A program made the translations under genes and the position numbers. Below, one piece after another: positions 60,495-64,000 of a stretch of DNA of 64,000 nucleotides (its first letter is position 1; every line of letters begins with the position of its first letter). The notes under the pieces are model-generated. The model saw nothing but the letters and a program-made list of their open reading frames with translations. It was not told the DNA's origin and did no database searches. Origin of the DNA: an uncultured Acidobacteriota bacterium (GTDB lineage Bacteria > Acidobacteriota > Vicinamibacteria > Fen-336); contig CADEEV010000001.1 in the NCBI GenBank assembly GCA_902826455.1, positions 362,983 through 426,982 of the forward strand, written 5' to 3'.

Positions 60495-62123
60495 CTAGGG
60501 CGCCAGCGCCTCGCTCAGCACGCGCTGGTCGCTTTCGAGGGCGTAGTCGAGGCCCAGCAGCCGGCTGAGCGTCGGGGCAATGTCCTCGGGCCCGCAGCGC
60601 TCCGCATAGCGCCCGGGCTTCACGCCAGCGCCCATGAAGACCACCGGCACGTGGCGATCGTAGTCGTACACGCTGCCGTGGCCCGTGCCGCCCGAGTAGT
60701 GGTCGTCCATGTAGACATAGGGCTTGAGCTGCGCGATCAGGTGGGGGCTGCGCGGCGCGAAGAACGAGTTCCGGAACAGCGCGTACTGGGGATCGTTGGG
60801 CGGCGGATCGCCCATGAGATCGGCGTGGGTGAGGACGCGCTCCACCAGCCCCGTGGCCAGCATCGCCTTCCGCACGACGTCCTCGACGGCGGCGCGCTTC
60901 AGCCCCGCCCTCGCGACGCGCTCCAGATCCAGGTAGATGTGGGGCTCGTCGTAGGCCGCCACGAGCTCGCCGGCGCCGGGAAAGGCGCGCGCCAGCGCCT
61001 CGCGCACGGGCTTCTCGACGTCGTCGGAGCCCACCCGCTTCGCCGGCTTGCCTTGCGCCTGCAGGACCTCCACGAGCGGCATCGAGGCATGGTCCGCCGA
61101 GAGCCCGAACAACACCCGGCCCGGGCCGACGCGCTTGTCCACCTCGTCGAGGAGCCGCCCCAGCGTCGCGTCGAGGCGCAGCAGCTGGTCCATCATCTCC
61201 TGGCTGTCCGGACCGTACGTGTGGCCGACGACGTCGGTCGCGGAGAAGCCGACGGCGAGGACGTCGGTCGCGTCGTCCGTGCCGAGCTCGTAGGCGTCGA
61301 GGGCGCGCAGGGCCACGTCCAGGGTCAGCTCGTCGGCGAACGGCGTCCGGCGCAGGTCGTCGTAGAAGGCGTCGCTCTTCGCGGCGCCGCGAATCGCGTG
61401 GGGGAACACCGTGTCCTTGCGATCCCACTCGCCCTCGACCGCGTCGGGGCCGGCGTACTTCTCGTATACCGCCGCGTCGGGCAACAGCCGCTGCCAGGTC
61501 TTGCCATAGAGCGCATCCACCCGGCCCTCGGCGTTCCAGGCCTCGAGCCACGCCGGGACCTCGTGCCGGTAGTAGGTGCTGGTGATGAAGCGGCCCGCCC
61601 TGGCTTCGTACCAGTACGCGGCATCCGCGCGCCGACCCGACATCAGGATCGCCGAGCGGTCCTTGAGCGAGACGCCCACGACCTTCGACGCGGGGGAGGA
61701 CTGTTTCAGGAGATCGCCGACCGTCACCGCCAGGAAATTGGCGGGCGACGCGGCGCGGCCCGGGCCGCCCAGCGGCTGCTGCACGGGATCGCTGACGACG
61801 TTCATCCACCGCTTGAGGATCGGGTCGTACCACTCGTTCGCGATGATCCCCGAGGAGCTCGCGTGGCGGCCCGACAGCAGGACCGAGTGTCCAGGTCCCG
61901 TCTCGGAGTTCGAATGCCGATAGTACGCGTTCGAGAACACGGCGCCCTGGTCCAGGATGCGCTTGAAGCCGCCCTTGAACAGCGGCGCGAAGTGCTCGAG
62001 GTACTCCGCGTGCATCTGGTCGACCGACACGAACAGGACCAGGCGCGGACGTTCGCGGGGCGCCTCGGAGGCGAGGACGTTGCCGGCTAGAGCGAGCACG
62101 GCTGCAGCGCTGCGGAGACGCAT
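60495..62123 (-). CDS. PafA-like alkaline phosphatase
   Basis: 542 aa. Signal peptide (SAAAVLALAGNVLASE), then the alkaline-phosphatase-superfamily core: metal Asp in VLFVSVDQMHAEY, nucleophile Thr in NSETGPGHSVLLSG, GFSATDVVGHTYGPDS, GLSADHASMPLVEV and the final His in GTGHGSVYDYDRHVPVVFMG. This is the Thr-nucleophile, phosphate-irrepressible PafA type rather than E. coli PhoA. Periplasmic phosphomonoesterase. Its stop abuts the stop of the convergent gene (TAGCTA at 60492-60497). ATG at 62123 with GGAGGAAG upstream. Confidence 0.92.
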   Translation of the reverse strand: MRLRSAAAVLALAGNVLASEAPRERPRLVLFVSVDQMHAEYLEHFAPLFKGGFKRILDQGAVFSNAYYRHSNSETGPGHSVLLSGRHASSSGIIANEWYDPILKRWMNVVSDPVQQPLGGPGRAASPANFLAVTVGDLLKQSSPASKVVGVSLKDRSAILMSGRRADAAYWYEARAGRFITSTYYRHEVPAWLEAWNAEGRVDALYGKTWQRLLPDAAVYEKYAGPDAVEGEWDRKDTVFPHAIRGAAKSDAFYDDLRRTPFADELTLDVALRALDAYELGTDDATDVLAVGFSATDVVGHTYGPDSQEMMDQLLRLDATLGRLLDEVDKRVGPGRVLFGLSADHASMPLVEVLQAQGKPAKRVGSDDVEKPVREALARAFPGAGELVAAYDEPHIYLDLERVARAGLKRAAVEDVVRKAMLATGLVERVLTHADLMGDPPPNDPQYALFRNSFFAPRSPHLIAQLKPYVYMDDHYSGGTGHGSVYDYDRHVPVVFMGAGVKPGRYAERCGPEDIAPTLSRLLGLDYALESDQRVLSEALAP

Positions 62124-62173
62124 GAACAGGCTTCCTCCTGATCCGGCGTACCCCGGAACGTCGCGATACTAGC

Positions 62174-64000
<1,827 letters not shown>

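Overview
The window is a gene-dense, very GC-rich stretch of a Gram-negative (diderm) bacterial chromosome. LptD, a Pal lipoprotein, TatA and three TonB-dependent receptors show an outer membrane. The receptors have N-terminal carboxypeptidase-like (CarboxypepD_reg) domains. Together with a TIGR02999-type ECF sigma factor, TPR-bearing Ser/Thr kinases and frequent GTG/TTG starts, this points to Acidobacteriota, perhaps a Thermoanaerobaculia- or Vicinamibacteria-like lineage; that assignment is inference. I see no tRNA, rRNA, CRISPR array, insertion sequence or prophage. Both ends cut genes: a membrane protein on the left and uvrA on the right.

Layout. 1-6.7 kb: a membrane protein, a secreted protein, then a polyphosphate locus (CHAD protein and SixA-like phosphatase on minus, divergent from ppx-ppk1-DUF309 on plus). 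6.7-10.4 kb: double DinB protein, htpX, M28 peptidase, and a 5'-truncated cyclic-nucleotide-binding fragment. 10.4-13.4 kb: DUF47-PiT phosphate transporter-MBL/rhodanese operon. 13.5-20.5 kb: Oar-like TonB receptor behind a sigma-54-type promoter, ECF sigma factor, large Ser/Thr kinase. 20.6-24 kb: PhoB/PhoR-type two-component system with a hydrolase and a VOC protein. 24-28.2 kb: NDUFA9-like reductase, long-form ispH, an anchored protein, a DAACS symporter. 28.2-35.5 kb: a tight operon fabI-lptD-two SDR epimerases-phytol kinase/VTE6-like fusion-UbiA prenyltransferase. 35.5-38.8 kb: mtnA-tsaD-small ORF-grpE. 38.9-41.9 kb: glutamate dehydrogenase, moeA, moaC. 41.9-48.4 kb: two tandem paralogous modules, each a small signal-peptide/single-TM protein followed by a TonB receptor, with the same 17-bp palindrome upstream of both. 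48.5-51.8 kb: sulfatase-like/TPR protein and a propeller protein. 51.8-53.6 kb: LysW-like carrier, LarE, TatA, Pal. 53.7-57.4 kb: Ser/Thr kinase with two exported proteins. 57.5-64 kb: PuuD-like membrane protein, mini-DnaJ, GmhA with a deoxyhypusine-synthase-like protein, PafA-like phosphatase, uvrA.

The most unusual items are (i) the duplicated small-protein/TonB-receptor modules with a shared operator, one of them behind a consensus sigma-54 promoter; (ii) a LysW-type carrier protein overlapping larE under its own promoter; (iii) the VTE5/VTE6-like fusion next to a UbiA enzyme in an envelope operon; (iv) a FabI that lacks about eight residues just after the catalytic lysine; and (v) many promoters whose -10 element sits about 6-12 nt from the start codon, suggesting leaderless or very short-leader mRNAs.

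All gaps between genes are under 300 bases except 10061-10377, which holds a small hairpin and the truncated cyclic-nucleotide-binding fragment.
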